Below are positions 26,583 to 35,661 of a DNA stretch of 51,685 nucleotides, in pieces (within the stretch, counting starts at the first letter, position 1; every line of letters starts with the position of its first letter). Under the pieces are notes generated by a model that had not been told where the DNA came from, did not search any database, and saw only the letters and a program-made list of their open reading frames with translations. The stretch comes from Mucilaginibacter sp. (lineage in GTDB: Bacteria; Bacteroidota; Bacteroidia; Sphingobacteriales; Sphingobacteriaceae), in NCBI GenBank assembly GCA_028287865.1, contig JAQBOU010000170.1, positions 1 to 51,685 of the forward strand, given 5' to 3'. Made by a program: the position numbers and the translations under genes.

Positions 26583-27074
26583 TTATGGATAACTTCTCCA
26601 TTTAAATGATTTTTCATCAATTGCACGCATGGTGCAAAGAATGCCATTTAAATGGTCATATTCATGCTGTAACAGTTCTGAAAGGTCATTTTTCACACTC
26701 CACTCCTGCTGTTGCCAGTACTCATCGAGGTATTTTATCGTTAGCGACTGGTGTCTTTTTACCTTTACCAACAAGTTAGGGAAACTCATACAGTCATCCC
26801 AAAGTTCAAACAGGTCGTCACTTAAATTTACAAATTCAGGATTTATCATCACAACCGGCCGGTCAATATTCATATAGATAAGGCGCTTCATAATGCCCAA
26901 TTGCGGTGCGGCTATTGCACGGCCAAAATTATATCTGGCCTTTACCTCTTTCATCACATTATCAAGATCGGCAACCCAGCCATTGATACACGGCTTTTCT
27001 GTTATTGAAACAGGCTGGCAAACTTCATACAAACGGGGATCGCCCAGCAGTAAAAGATCTTTTAACGTTTTCAT
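26583..27074 (-). CDS. Peptide deformylase-like protein
   Basis: This 163-residue protein has the peptide deformylase fold and metal ligands: C95 in WDDCMSFP, and H137, E138 and H141 in LLQHEYDHLNG. Deformylases remove the formyl group from the first methionine of new proteins. The first two motifs deviate from the consensus: GRAIAAPQ instead of G-x-G-LAAPQ, and DDCMS instead of EGCLS. That suggests a PDF-like paralogue rather than the housekeeping enzyme. The ATG at 27074 (MKTLKDLLLLGDPRL) gives the normal N-terminus; the longer frame upstream has no family match and is not used. It is preceded by 194 bases without a gene, up to the divergent Old Yellow Enzyme. Confidence 0.85.
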   Translation of the reverse strand: MKTLKDLLLLGDPRLYEVCQPVSITEKPCINGWVADLDNVMKEVKARYNFGRAIAAPQLGIMKRLIYMNIDRPVVMINPEFVNLSDDLFELWDDCMSFPNLLVKVKRHQSLTIKYLDEYWQQQEWSVKNDLSELLQHEYDHLNGILCTMRAIDEKSFKWRSYP

Positions 27075-27268
27075 AATCACTAGTCGTTTTTCATTATTGA
27101 CCATCGCCAACAAAATTATAAATCTGTTTGGCAATGTACCTATAGAAATATTGAGCTGGCAATAGCCATCAACAATCATTAAAGCATAATCAAACATAAT
27201 TATAAATGGCTTTGCGCTGACTAAATTATTCTCCGCCATCACCGTTATTTGCGGTATAAAACATATTT

Positions 27269-28357
27269 ATGAAATCTAAACTTTTTTCTCCCTTATCCTT
27301 TGGAGCAATTGAATTAAAGAGCCGTATTGTAATGGCTCCGATGACGCGCAGCCGTGCGACAGCAGATAATATACCTACCGATTTAATGGCTGAATACTAT
27401 GGCCAGCGCGCCGGTGCCGGACTTATTATTACCGAAGGCACTTCGCCATCGCCCAACGGATTAGGCTATCCCCGCATCCCCGGTATCTATAGTGCAGAAC
27501 AGGTTGCCGGCTGGAAAAAAGTAACTGATGCTGTGCATGAAAAAGGCGGCCATATATTTGTGCAAATCATGCACACAGGTCGTGTTGGTCATGTATCTAA
27601 CCTTCCTGCCGGTGCAGCGGTCTTAGCGCCATCCGCCATTACCTGTAAAGGCCAGATATTTTCAGATACTGAAGGAATGGTAGATATCTCCGCTCCGCGT
27701 GAATTCACTATCGAAGAGGTTAAAGCTACGGTAACCGAATATGTAACTGCTGCTAAGAATGCAATTGCGGCCGGATTCGACGGAGTAGAATTCCATGGTG
27801 CAAATGGCTACCTGATTGAACAATTTATTAGTCCCGCAACTAACCAGCGTACAGATGAATACGGTGGCGATATAGTGGCACGCAGCCGTTTCCTGCTGGA
27901 AATTATTACCAAAGCTGCCGCTGAAATAGGCAAGGATAAAATAGGGATCCGTTTTTCGCCATACGGTGCCTTTAACGATATGCCCGCTTATGATGAAATT
28001 GATAAAACATATACCTACCTTGCTGAAAAGCTGAACGAATTGGGTATTTTATATGTGCATGTATTAGACCATTCATCAATGGGTGCACCTGCTGTTCCGC
28101 AGGAAATTAAGGATAGCATCCGCTCCATATTTAAAAATAAACTGATTTTAGGCGGTGGTTTTGACAAGGAAAAAGCCGAAGCTGCTATTGAAAACGGCAG
28201 CGCTGACCTGATAGCATTTGGTAAACCTTTTGTATCAAATCCGGATCTTGTTACACGGTTGCAAAAAGACGCTGAACTCGCCCCACCGGATTTTTCTACA
28301 TTATATACCCCCGGTGTTAAAGGATATTCTGACTATCCTTTTTTACAGGAAGCATAG
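27269..28357 (+). CDS. Old Yellow Enzyme family alkene reductase (NADH:flavin oxidoreductase)
   Basis: This FMN-dependent TIM-barrel ene-reductase of 362 residues reduces activated C=C bonds of enones, maleimides and nitro compounds with NAD(P)H. Hallmarks are LKSRIVMAPMTRSRA at the N-terminus, EFHGANGYLIEQFISP, ATNQRTDEYGG, and the phosphate loop LILGGGFDKEKAEAAI. The substrate-binding H-x2-N pair falls in the EFHGANGYL segment. It lies apart from the second Old Yellow Enzyme gene (35702-36808), with which it shares family but only moderate sequence similarity. A terminator follows directly. Confidence 0.94.
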   Translation: MKSKLFSPLSFGAIELKSRIVMAPMTRSRATADNIPTDLMAEYYGQRAGAGLIITEGTSPSPNGLGYPRIPGIYSAEQVAGWKKVTDAVHEKGGHIFVQIMHTGRVGHVSNLPAGAAVLAPSAITCKGQIFSDTEGMVDISAPREFTIEEVKATVTEYVTAAKNAIAAGFDGVEFHGANGYLIEQFISPATNQRTDEYGGDIVARSRFLLEIITKAAAEIGKDKIGIRFSPYGAFNDMPAYDEIDKTYTYLAEKLNELGILYVHVLDHSSMGAPAVPQEIKDSIRSIFKNKLILGGGFDKEKAEAAIENGSADLIAFGKPFVSNPDLVTRLQKDAELAPPDFSTLYTPGVKGYSDYPFLQEA

Positions 28358-28367
28358 TATTTAACAC

Positions 28368-28392
28368 AGAGGAGGTTACGGCCTCCTTTTTT
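28368..28392 (+). terminator. Intrinsic terminator after the Old Yellow Enzyme gene
   Basis: Stem AGGAGG/CCTCCT with a 6-base loop, followed by TTTTTT, 10 bases after the stop codon. A classic rho-independent form. Confidence 0.85.
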
Positions 28393-28433
28393 GTTTGATT
28401 TGTTTTTTACCAACAGATGCCCTATTATAATAA

Positions 28434-28592
28434 TTACCTGGCGGGCTTTTCACTGCCATGCTCCCGGTTTTTAAGCTCTGCGGCTACGCTGCTTTCATTG
28501 GTAGTGGCACTTGCGGCTTTCTTTCGTATATGTTCTGCCCTGTCATCTGCAGATGATACCTTTCCCGTTTTGTTTTGCTTTTTAACTTGCAT
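28434..28592 (-). CDS. Small basic hypothetical protein, 52 residues
   Basis: A minus-strand ORF encodes a hydrophilic, strongly charged peptide beginning MQVKKQNKTGKVSSADDRAE and ending HGSEKPAR. It has no hydrophobic segment, cysteine or known motif. Its composition (lysine, alanine, glutamate, serine) is that of a real soluble or disordered protein, whereas the overlapping plus-strand frame is poor in charge and looks like a shadow. It is convergent with the Old Yellow Enzyme gene. I do not recognise a family, and the call rests only on composition and the open frame. Confidence 0.4.
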   Translation of the reverse strand: MQVKKQNKTGKVSSADDRAEHIRKKAASATTNESSVAAELKNREHGSEKPAR

Positions 28593-28818
28593 AACCATTG
28601 TTTTTGGTACCAATAAATAACAGCATGCATTTAGTAAAGTTTAAAAAATCACGAATAAAACACCAGCTATGCCTGGCATTTGTTATTTAATTCGTTGAAA
28701 TTACTGTGCAACAGCACATTGCATAATGGTTTTATGTTGATAGCATAACAAATGTTGATAAATTATCTTGATACAATTCATCCCCGAACTGTATATTGCC
28801 TTTCATTAATTCCTTATC

Positions 28819-29238
28819 ATGAGTGTTCTGTTTGTTTTAGACAATAATGAATTAGACCAGCGTATTATAAAGCTCAACCTGGTAAGGTTTCCGGTATTTA
28901 AGCATGCCCTGTATTTTTATGAAGGCGTTAAATTAATTAAATACCTGAAGGAGAATAAAGACGACCGTTCCAATCTTCCTGATGTTATATTGTTTGATTT
29001 AAATATGCCCGAATTTAACGGATGGAATGTATTGGATGCACTGCAAATACTTTATCCTTCTTTATGTAAAAAACCGTTGGTTTACATGGTATCTGCTTCG
29101 TCGATGTCAAAAAACATAAACAGGTCCCTGGCTTACCACTTTATAAAAGACTTTATCCCTAAGCCGGTTACCGGGGACATTTTGCTTTTAATTTCAAACG
29201 TAGATAGGTTTGAGAATCAAAGCATTCCGGGCATTTAA
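28819..29238 (+). CDS. Single-domain response regulator receiver protein
   Basis: This 139-residue protein is a lone CheY-like receiver. The phosphate-accepting residue is D60 in VILFDLNMPEFNGWN; the switch serine lies in MVSAS and the conserved lysine is K115 in FIPKPV. The acidic pocket at the N-terminus reads LDNNE rather than the usual pair of aspartates, so magnesium binding may be weaker. No output domain is attached, so it probably acts by protein contact. No kinase gene is adjacent. The HisKA fragment and the kinase remnant far downstream are not obviously its partners. Confidence 0.9.
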   Translation: MSVLFVLDNNELDQRIIKLNLVRFPVFKHALYFYEGVKLIKYLKENKDDRSNLPDVILFDLNMPEFNGWNVLDALQILYPSLCKKPLVYMVSASSMSKNINRSLAYHFIKDFIPKPVTGDILLLISNVDRFENQSIPGI

Positions 29239-29793
29239 AAAAAATTACTGCTATTTTTAAGCTTTGTATATCAGCCGCTCCCCTTACCTGTAATTCGGTT
29301 GTTAATGCTAAACACCTTCCCCAAATCTTAAGCAATAATTATTTGCATTTATTTTAATAAATACAACATTAATTGTATTATTGACGTTTAATTAATTCAT
29401 GGTCGCCCTGATTATATTATTTTTAATTATAAGTCTTATCATCAGCCTGATAAGCGTTAAGTTACTGCCGAGAGAGTAAAAACTCTTTATAGAAAAGGAT
29501 CTGTAACTTTTTTAAACTGGTGTAAATGTCACCGGGTCTGCTTTTTCTATGTTTTTCCGTACCAACACTCTAAGTGTCTATTCTTTATTGCAGGTGCACG
29601 AAGCTATCTCTAAACAGATAAATCTTGTTGACTTAATGTCCTATATTGTTCGTTTGCCGCGATAGCATGATGACGATCAGCTTAGCTTATCGTAACAGAA
29701 ATAAATATTTACTGCTATAATTAAAAGCAATTTATTAAGTAACTTACAGCACCGTTAGTTAATTTATTAACACAACTCTGTTATCCTTTTTAT
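29239..29793 (+). other. Intergenic stretch with a micro-ORF and a decayed repeat
   Basis: These 555 bases hold no standard gene. A 26-codon ORF with a hydrophobic product lies at 29399-29479. Around 29592-29690 a sequence resembles a decayed GTCATTGCGAG-family element: it keeps CACGAAG and ATCTCTAAAC and the internal GTCCTAT of the 5399 copy, but not clean inverted ends. The rest is AT-rich and featureless. Confidence 0.5.
29399..29479 (+). CDS. Candidate 26-residue membrane peptide
   Basis: The ORF encodes MVALIILFLIISLIISLISV followed by KLLPRE: a single hydrophobic helix with a short basic end. Such peptides resemble KdpF in size and character, but no kdpA gene follows, so no name is given. 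It may be a stand-alone small membrane protein, or a chance ORF in AT-rich DNA. The start is an ATG after an AT-rich leader. Confidence 0.3.
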   Translation: MVALIILFLIISLIISLISVKLLPRE

Positions 29794-30000
29794 ATGACAT
29801 ATACGGATGTTGAATTATCACAAATCAGGTTCAGGTTGCTCAACGATCTGTGCCCGATTCATCACAAACCGCCATTGATAGATTTTACCGACAGGTCGTT
29901 AAATTTTACAACATGCTGTAAAGCCTTTCATGCTATCTGCGAACACAATTTAGAGATTATTAAAAAGGAATTAAAAACTATCGGAAATAAATCTGCATAG
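29794..30000 (+). CDS. Small cysteine/histidine-rich conserved-looking protein, 68 residues
   Basis: This 68-residue protein contains LCPIHHKPPLIDFTDR followed by TTCCKAFHAICEHNLE. The arrangement of Cys, His-His, Cys-Cys, His and Cys-x-His over about 32 residues suggests a small metal site or a disulphide core. No signal peptide or membrane helix is visible. I recall similar short proteins in Mucilaginibacter and Pedobacter, but do not know a function. It is followed by a stable hairpin, supporting a complete one-gene transcript. Confidence 0.6.
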   Translation: MTYTDVELSQIRFRLLNDLCPIHHKPPLIDFTDRSLNFTTCCKAFHAICEHNLEIIKKELKTIGNKSA

Positions 30001-30009
30001 AAGTTAAAT

Positions 30010-30033
30010 AAGCCCCATCACTCGGTGGGGCTT
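30010..30033 (+). terminator. Hairpin after the 68-residue gene
   Basis: An 8-bp stem AAGCCCCA/TGGGGCTT with an 8-base loop, 9 bases after the stop codon. There is no T-tract after it, so it is only a probable terminator. Confidence 0.5.
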
Positions 30034-30217
30034 GCCAAACTCCTGTCGGGCCATCGTTTTAATGATTGTTAAACAAATTTAACTATCCAGAAACATTAAT
30101 GGAAATTAAATTTTCTTTTTATGCTGTGACGGATATAGCTTTCTTAAATAGCAATATACCAGTTATCCCTGGCTTTGTCTCCCGCTTGAAGATTCTTCCC
30201 AGTGATCCTTCATCTGC

Positions 30218-33127
30218 TTACTTTTCCCAAATGGCTCCTCTGGCTTCCTTTCGCTGCGATAAATTACCATCCGGAACGATCACTGCCACCCAAGGCGTAT
30301 CTGATGAAGTGATATGACCTCTCCATTCAAAATTTAATGGACTTCCTGATTTCAGTATAAGTGTTTTCGAAGCATCAGCAATCATTAAATTATCCGTCCG
30401 GATACTAAAACGGTGAACCCCGTTTCCCTGGGCTGTTATTTTAATAATAACCTCTCCTTTTGCTGATACTTCCTTTGAAACCTGGTAGTTCAACATAACG
30501 CCGCGGCGGCATTCCAAATGATAAGTGGCGCCGGGTAAAAAAGTTTGGGTTTGTTGCCCGCCATTGCTGATAATAATATATTTCCCCTCGGGCACTGTTG
30601 TTTCAAACCTACCGGTCTCCCTGGCAGGAGATACCCTTATTACTTCTTTAGTATTAACTTCTTTAAATGTTACCTCGCCGGTTGCCCGGCCTTCAACCTT
30701 AGCAGGACCTTCAATATCTTTTAACAACCATATCCAATTAGTTACCGGATGCCCCCATATCTCTTTATAGGTCCACATACCTTGCACTGGCCAGTAAGGC
30801 ACGTCGTATTCATCCCTTGTTTGTATGCCGACAGGTAAACCGCCAACCATATCTCCGGAGGAAGGTGTGTAAAGAGGCGTAAAATCATAGCCCTCACCAT
30901 ACATCGTACTTTCTGAAAATGGGTTGCGCCCGATGATCCACTCCAACTGGCGTTCTGCCAGTTGTGCCGAAGCCAGGTCGCCGCGCAGGCCTGCAGCGCT
31001 TGCCAGTGCCTGGGCCTGCGGCAAAATGGTACCGAAATTCCCTCTGTAATCCATCCATACCGGAAATATGCGCAGGTAATGGCCCTTACCTAAAGGGACC
31101 CCTTTAAGTACTTGTTTACGGAATGACTCCTTCCTGCTTTCGGGCACATGCATATATTCTGTGTCAACATAAACAGATGCAGGCATCATATTATAAGGCG
31201 CCGTATATTTTGCCATGTTTTTAAGACACTCTGAATAAAGCGTAACCGACGAATACCAGCGCATCCAATCGGGACTATCCGGAAATGCATCGCAAAGGGC
31301 CGTAAGCGCCATGGTTGGCGCTTGCTCCCGTCCGCGGTGACAATAATGGAGTATCTGTTCCTTAGCAGTAGATGTATAAAAGAAACCTGTTAAGGGGGTA
31401 TCCCAGTCAGGCCGTTTACGTTGCTGCGCATTTGTAATTACCGGTGCCAATGCCGTTGCGAGCGCCGCATATTTTTTATCGCCCGTTGCTTTCCACATTG
31501 CTATCGAAGAAAGTATAGCCTGCGATGGTAATTCATCTTCTACGTTGTTTGAATCGAAAGTACCCCGCCATATGTCTTTGGATGGTTTAACAGCGGGCAT
31601 GCCTGCGACAGCAAACTGCCAGTCTGATTTTGCCATTTTAAGAGCATTGGCCGCATAGTCCGGGTCTAAATCTTTAAATACCCGATAGCCAATCGCTTCA
31701 ACAGTAGCCGCCTCAAAATTTGCCATCGGGTTGTTTTGCGCCGTAGCCACAACGTCATCCTCGTCGCCAATAATATTATTTGTTCTACGGCTGTTGATCG
31801 AGCCTGTATTCCGGTAGCCATCGCCAAAGCTTGTTTTTATTATCCAGTCCAAGCCCCACCTGGCTTCTTCCAGCACACGCTTATATAGTGCGGGGTTATT
31901 GTTCCGGGCATGCAGCTTTTCGGCCATCTCCAGCAAAGAATAGGTAATTTCTGCCGTACCTTCAAAACTTTGCGACAAGTCGCCCGCATCGTGCCAGCCT
32001 CCGTTTATAACCATGCGCTTATCGCCGTGTACACAAAACCAGTCCTGGTGCTCGTTGCCGTGTATCCCCGGAATCTCCATTCCGCAACGCTCTGCGTAAA
32101 AAAAATTCAGTGCCTTCCACACCGTTCTTTCATAAACATCAGCACCGATCCTAAAAGGTTTAGTTGTTATATTACCTGCCTCTAAAACATAATTTCCGGG
32201 TTTCCTGACTTCAGAAAAGTCCATGACCTGGAAACTGCCGATATACGAAGTAACCTTTTCTATAGGTTTGGCAAGCATAACCTTGCCATTGTCCTGGTCA
32301 ATAAGTTTAAAGTCTTTTGCATTAACATTATTGGCGATAGCACTTTTATTGGCACCTGTTTGGTATCCTGTATGCGGATAAGATATGCGGCCGTGCCATA
32401 CATCCCAACCCTCAACTTTATCAGGATCTACTTTTTCAAGCTCCATCTGATCAAAATAAAAACGGATCCGGTCTGCTTCTCCCGGATAACTCCCGGAAAG
32501 GCCATATGACATTTCAAACGCCGTTATTTTATCCCTGGCTACATTGCTTATTTCCCAAACAACATGGTTCCATTGGTGATTTTTAAGTATCAGGGAAGTT
32601 TCACCTTCCTGGCCAAAAATAGCAGGCAGTTTTTCCTTGCCGTCATTATACAACTGGCAATCCAGCGCTGTGGTATAAAACCCGGGCAAATCGGGATATA
32701 TCCAAATGGAAATTCGGTTATAGGCTGTCCAATCTTCACCGTTAAACAATCGCCTCATCCCTGATCTGCCCCACCCACGTCCATTTTTAGGCGCCGGGCC
32801 GGCGAGCCTGGTAGGTGTTGTCATCAGCATAGATTTACTGCCTTCATGAACAACTTTATTTGATAGCTCGATAGTTGCAACGGAACTGCTTGAATCTATT
32901 GTCTTTATTACTTTCCTGGCATCAACTATTTCAGTACCCGATGTAGTAAACGATTTCCAGTTATCCAGATTTTCCATATTATCCAGCGTACGTTTGCCAA
33001 AAACCTTTTTATTAAGCCAGCGGTAGGCTGCAGAATCTTTGAAATTTGCTTCCATTGGTTCACGAACCAACAGAAAGCCGGATAAAAAAATAAAGATGGT
33101 AATGGCAATAAGGTATCTGTATTTCAT
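30218..33127 (-). CDS. Secreted glycoside hydrolase family 9 enzyme with N-terminal carbohydrate-binding and Ig-like domains
   Basis: This 969-residue enzyme starts at MKYRYLIAITIFIFLSGFLL, a signal or membrane anchor. The first 270 residues form a carbohydrate-binding-like sandwich (TAYNRISIWIYPDLPG, IRFYFDQMELEKV). A cellulase N-terminal Ig-like domain follows (KVMLAKPIEKVTSY, FRIGADVYERT). The GH9 (alpha/alpha)6 barrel comes next, with the catalytic aspartate motif GGWHDAGDLSQS (D380, D383) and a likely general acid in YKEIWGHPVTNW. A further C-terminal beta domain of about 120 residues closes the protein. It should cut beta-1,4-glucans or related glycans. The longer upstream ORF lacks a signal and was not used. 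Direct repeats lie upstream. Confidence 0.92.
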   Translation of the reverse strand: MKYRYLIAITIFIFLSGFLLVREPMEANFKDSAAYRWLNKKVFGKRTLDNMENLDNWKSFTTSGTEIVDARKVIKTIDSSSSVATIELSNKVVHEGSKSMLMTTPTRLAGPAPKNGRGWGRSGMRRLFNGEDWTAYNRISIWIYPDLPGFYTTALDCQLYNDGKEKLPAIFGQEGETSLILKNHQWNHVVWEISNVARDKITAFEMSYGLSGSYPGEADRIRFYFDQMELEKVDPDKVEGWDVWHGRISYPHTGYQTGANKSAIANNVNAKDFKLIDQDNGKVMLAKPIEKVTSYIGSFQVMDFSEVRKPGNYVLEAGNITTKPFRIGADVYERTVWKALNFFYAERCGMEIPGIHGNEHQDWFCVHGDKRMVINGGWHDAGDLSQSFEGTAEITYSLLEMAEKLHARNNNPALYKRVLEEARWGLDWIIKTSFGDGYRNTGSINSRRTNNIIGDEDDVVATAQNNPMANFEAATVEAIGYRVFKDLDPDYAANALKMAKSDWQFAVAGMPAVKPSKDIWRGTFDSNNVEDELPSQAILSSIAMWKATGDKKYAALATALAPVITNAQQRKRPDWDTPLTGFFYTSTAKEQILHYCHRGREQAPTMALTALCDAFPDSPDWMRWYSSVTLYSECLKNMAKYTAPYNMMPASVYVDTEYMHVPESRKESFRKQVLKGVPLGKGHYLRIFPVWMDYRGNFGTILPQAQALASAAGLRGDLASAQLAERQLEWIIGRNPFSESTMYGEGYDFTPLYTPSSGDMVGGLPVGIQTRDEYDVPYWPVQGMWTYKEIWGHPVTNWIWLLKDIEGPAKVEGRATGEVTFKEVNTKEVIRVSPARETGRFETTVPEGKYIIISNGGQQTQTFLPGATYHLECRRGVMLNYQVSKEVSAKGEVIIKITAQGNGVHRFSIRTDNLMIADASKTLILKSGSPLNFEWRGHITSSDTPWVAVIVPDGNLSQRKEARGAIWEK

Positions 33128-33202
33128 CGGGAAAGTATTTTTAGTTCTAATGCTTAATCTACCTAAAAACATTAATTCAACTGGGTTGATAGGAATGCAT
33201 AA

Positions 33203-33229
33203 GGACAAAACGGACAGTGGGACAAAACG
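33203..33229 (-). promoter_or_regulatory. Direct-repeat site upstream of the GH9 gene
   Basis: GGACAAAACG occurs twice as exact 10-bp direct repeats starting 17 bases apart, about 76-102 bases upstream of the GH9 start on the opposite strand. The spacing, about 1.6 helical turns, suggests a tandem activator site such as one for an AraC-type or hybrid two-component regulator. No regulator is adjacent. Confidence 0.4.
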
Positions 33230-33466
33230 CTCATTTCTGTTGTATAGTAGTTAAGTTGTTTAAAGGTTTCTAAGATACTATTTTAATGATTTGTACAGCT
33301 AATTTACTACAAGCTGTCTTTGTCGTGGATATTAAAACGCCTTATATACGAGATATTACGCTATTTGTCAGCGGTCATTCAAAAGATTGGTCGTTATGCT
33401 TTTCAATATGGAATATTACTAAAACTTCCCGATGTTTGTTTAAACATCAATTGTAATACATACAAC

Positions 33467-34495
33467 ATGGAAATAGGAATAGACAGTTTTGCCGCGGCAA
33501 TGTTTAATGATACTGAAGATAAGGCCACCCGGAATGCCAATGCGATTGCCCAATTACTGGAACGTATTGAATATGCTGATCAGGCCGGCCTGGATGTGTT
33601 TGGCATTGGCGAGCATCACCGGAAGGAATTTTTAGATTCGGCGCCAACCATGATACTTGCAGCCGCAGCGGCACGCACTAAACGAATCCGTTTAACCAGT
33701 GCCGTAACGGTGATCAGCGCGGCCGACCCTGTTAGGGTATTTCAAAACTTCGCTACTTTAGATCTTATTTCCAATGGCCGCGCAGAAATTGTAGCGGGCC
33801 GCGGCTCGTTTATAGAAGCTTACCCGCTTTTTGGCTATAAACTGGAAGACTATGATGCGCTTTTTGCTGAAAAGCTTAATTTATTGCTAACGATAAGGGA
33901 TAATGAAGTGGTTACATGGTCGGGCAGATTCCGTGCCCCGCTGAGAAACCAGGCGATATATCCCCGGCCGGTTCAACCCTCAATGCCTGTTTGGTTAGGC
34001 GTGGGCGGTACACCTCAGTCTTTTGTCCGTGCAGGCACCTTAGGGCTCCCTTTAATGGTTGCTATTATTGGTGGGGAAACACACCGTTTCAGGCCGTTGA
34101 TCGATCTTTACCGCGAAGCTGGTGCAAAAGCAGGACATGCTCCTGATCGGTTAAAAGTTGGCCTGCATTCAATTGGCTACGTAGGAAATACCACCCGTGA
34201 AGCCACTAATGATTTTTACCCTGGCTATGCAGAAGTATTTACCAAAATAGGAAGAGAACGCGGCTGGCCGCCCGTTACCCGTACACAGTACGATGCACAA
34301 ACTGGCCCTACCGGTGCATTGCTGATAGGAAGTCCGCAGGAAGTGGCAGAAAAAATACTCCGCCATAGCGAAGCCTTAGGCGGCGTTTCGCGGGTTACCT
34401 TTCAAATGGACCAGGCAGCGCTTCCACAGGAGAAACTATTGAAATCTATTGAATTGATTGGGAATCAGTTGATTCCACTGATCAGACAGCATTAA
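33467..34495 (+). CDS. LLM class flavin-dependent oxidoreductase
   Basis: This 342-residue protein is of the bacterial luciferase-like monooxygenase family, an FMN-using TIM barrel. Recognised segments are LDVFGIGEHHRKEFLDSAP, RIRLTSAVTVISAADPVRV, FATLDLISNGRAEIVAGRG, MPVWLGVGGTPQSF and GSPQEVAEKILRHSE. The ATG at 33467 gives the normal N-terminus MEIGIDSFAA; the longer frame upstream has no family match. The substrate is unknown; family members oxidise aldehydes, sulfonates or nitrogen heterocycles with reduced flavin. A palindrome GATGTTTGTTTAAACATC lies 19 bases before the start and may be a regulatory site. It is convergent with a second member of the same family. Confidence 0.92.
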   Translation: MEIGIDSFAAAMFNDTEDKATRNANAIAQLLERIEYADQAGLDVFGIGEHHRKEFLDSAPTMILAAAAARTKRIRLTSAVTVISAADPVRVFQNFATLDLISNGRAEIVAGRGSFIEAYPLFGYKLEDYDALFAEKLNLLLTIRDNEVVTWSGRFRAPLRNQAIYPRPVQPSMPVWLGVGGTPQSFVRAGTLGLPLMVAIIGGETHRFRPLIDLYREAGAKAGHAPDRLKVGLHSIGYVGNTTREATNDFYPGYAEVFTKIGRERGWPPVTRTQYDAQTGPTGALLIGSPQEVAEKILRHSEALGGVSRVTFQMDQAALPQEKLLKSIELIGNQLIPLIRQH

Positions 34496-34634
34496 AATTA
34501 GTCTGATGGCTTTAAAAAAAGCTATCGGGGAGACCGCTCTACGAAGTCTGTGATTTCGGATTATTATGCTTGAGTTTGCAGCTGCAATGCTTGTTATATA
34601 ACTGTATATAAATAATTGAATAGTCAATTTAGCC

Positions 34635-35639
34635 TTATTTCATCGCTTCTGCAAAAAGTTGGTACGAACGCATTTTAGCGGTATGATCAAAAATGTGCGA
34701 GGTTATCATCACCTCATCAATTCCGGTTCCATCCACAAAAGCCTGCATTTCTTTTTTTATCGTTTCCACACTGCCTATAAAAGAATAACCCAGCATTTGC
34801 TCAACGGCTTCACGCTCGAAAATATTCCAGATGTCGTCCATGCTTTTAACCGGTGGCTGCAATAGTTGTCGCTTTCCGGTGATCACTCCCATGAAAAATT
34901 GCTTCACCGAAGTAGCCAGGTATTCCGCCTGCTCATCGGTATCCGCCGCCACCACATTTACGCAAGCCAACACATATGGTTCATTTAAGACCTCCGAAGG
35001 CCTGAAGTTTTCCCGGTACAGCCTGATCGCCTCCAGGAAATAAGCAGGCGCGAAATGACTGGCAAAAGCATAAGGCAGGCCTTTGGCTGCCGCTAAACGC
35101 GCACTATCGGTACTGGAGCCTAAGATCCAGATTGGCACATCCACACCTTCACCGGGATTGGCTCGTACCTTACTATTGCAATTTTCGACAGAGAACAAAG
35201 CCTGCAAGCGTTCCACATCCTTGGGGAAGTTATGTGAAGCATTCATATTTTCCCCACGGATTGCCATAGCCGTTACCTGATCCGTACCCGGCGCACGACC
35301 CAAACCAAGGTCTATCCTACCCGGATATAAAGAGGCCAGCGTGCCAAACTGCTCCGCCACAATTAAAGGTGCATGGTTAGGCAGCATAATACCGCCGGAA
35401 CCTACGCGGATTGAACGGGTCCCTCCCGCTATATAACCGATCAGCACGGCCGTAGCCGAGCTGGCCACGTTCATCATGTTATGATGTTCGGCAAACCAAT
35501 AACGGGTATACCCCAATTCTTCAGCCTGTTTAGCCAGTGCCAGGCTATGCTTAAATGTATCGACCGGCGTTTGTCCCTCTACCACCGTAGCCAAATCAAG
35601 CGCCGAATATTTCACATCTGTTAATTGTTTCGAACTCAT
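34635..35639 (-). CDS. LLM class flavin-dependent oxidoreductase, second copy
   Basis: This 334-residue luciferase-like flavin protein has the typical start YSALDLATVVEGQTPVDTF and YTRYWFAEHHNMMNVASSA. It also has IRVGSGGIMLPNHAPLIVAEQFGTL, RIDLGLGRAPGTD and PIWILGSSTDSARLAAAKGL. This branch (MsnO8/YhbW-like) is distinct from the other LLM gene. The in-frame ATG three codons further upstream is less likely, since MSSKQLTDVKY fits the family better. It is the second gene after an ArsR regulator and an Old Yellow Enzyme on the same strand; a hairpin separates it from the latter. Together they may form an inducible flavoenzyme unit. Confidence 0.92.
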   Translation of the reverse strand: MSSKQLTDVKYSALDLATVVEGQTPVDTFKHSLALAKQAEELGYTRYWFAEHHNMMNVASSATAVLIGYIAGGTRSIRVGSGGIMLPNHAPLIVAEQFGTLASLYPGRIDLGLGRAPGTDQVTAMAIRGENMNASHNFPKDVERLQALFSVENCNSKVRANPGEGVDVPIWILGSSTDSARLAAAKGLPYAFASHFAPAYFLEAIRLYRENFRPSEVLNEPYVLACVNVVAADTDEQAEYLATSVKQFFMGVITGKRQLLQPPVKSMDDIWNIFEREAVEQMLGYSFIGSVETIKKEMQAFVDGTGIDEVMITSHIFDHTAKMRSYQLFAEAMK

Positions 35640-35661
35640 ATCTATCACCTTATCATAAAAT

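Noticed and set aside
28417..28620. 67-residue plus-strand ORF after the Old Yellow Enzyme terminator
   Set aside because: Its product is poor in charge and begins beyond a terminator without a promoter; the opposite strand of the same region gives a more protein-like 52-residue ORF.
29399..29479. Naming the micro-ORF kdpF
   Set aside because: No kdpA, kdpB or kdpC gene follows; size and hydrophobicity alone are not enough.
33320..33466. 49-residue N-terminal extension of the first LLM protein
   Set aside because: The extension has no similarity to the family, while MEIGIDSFAA at 33467 fits the expected start.
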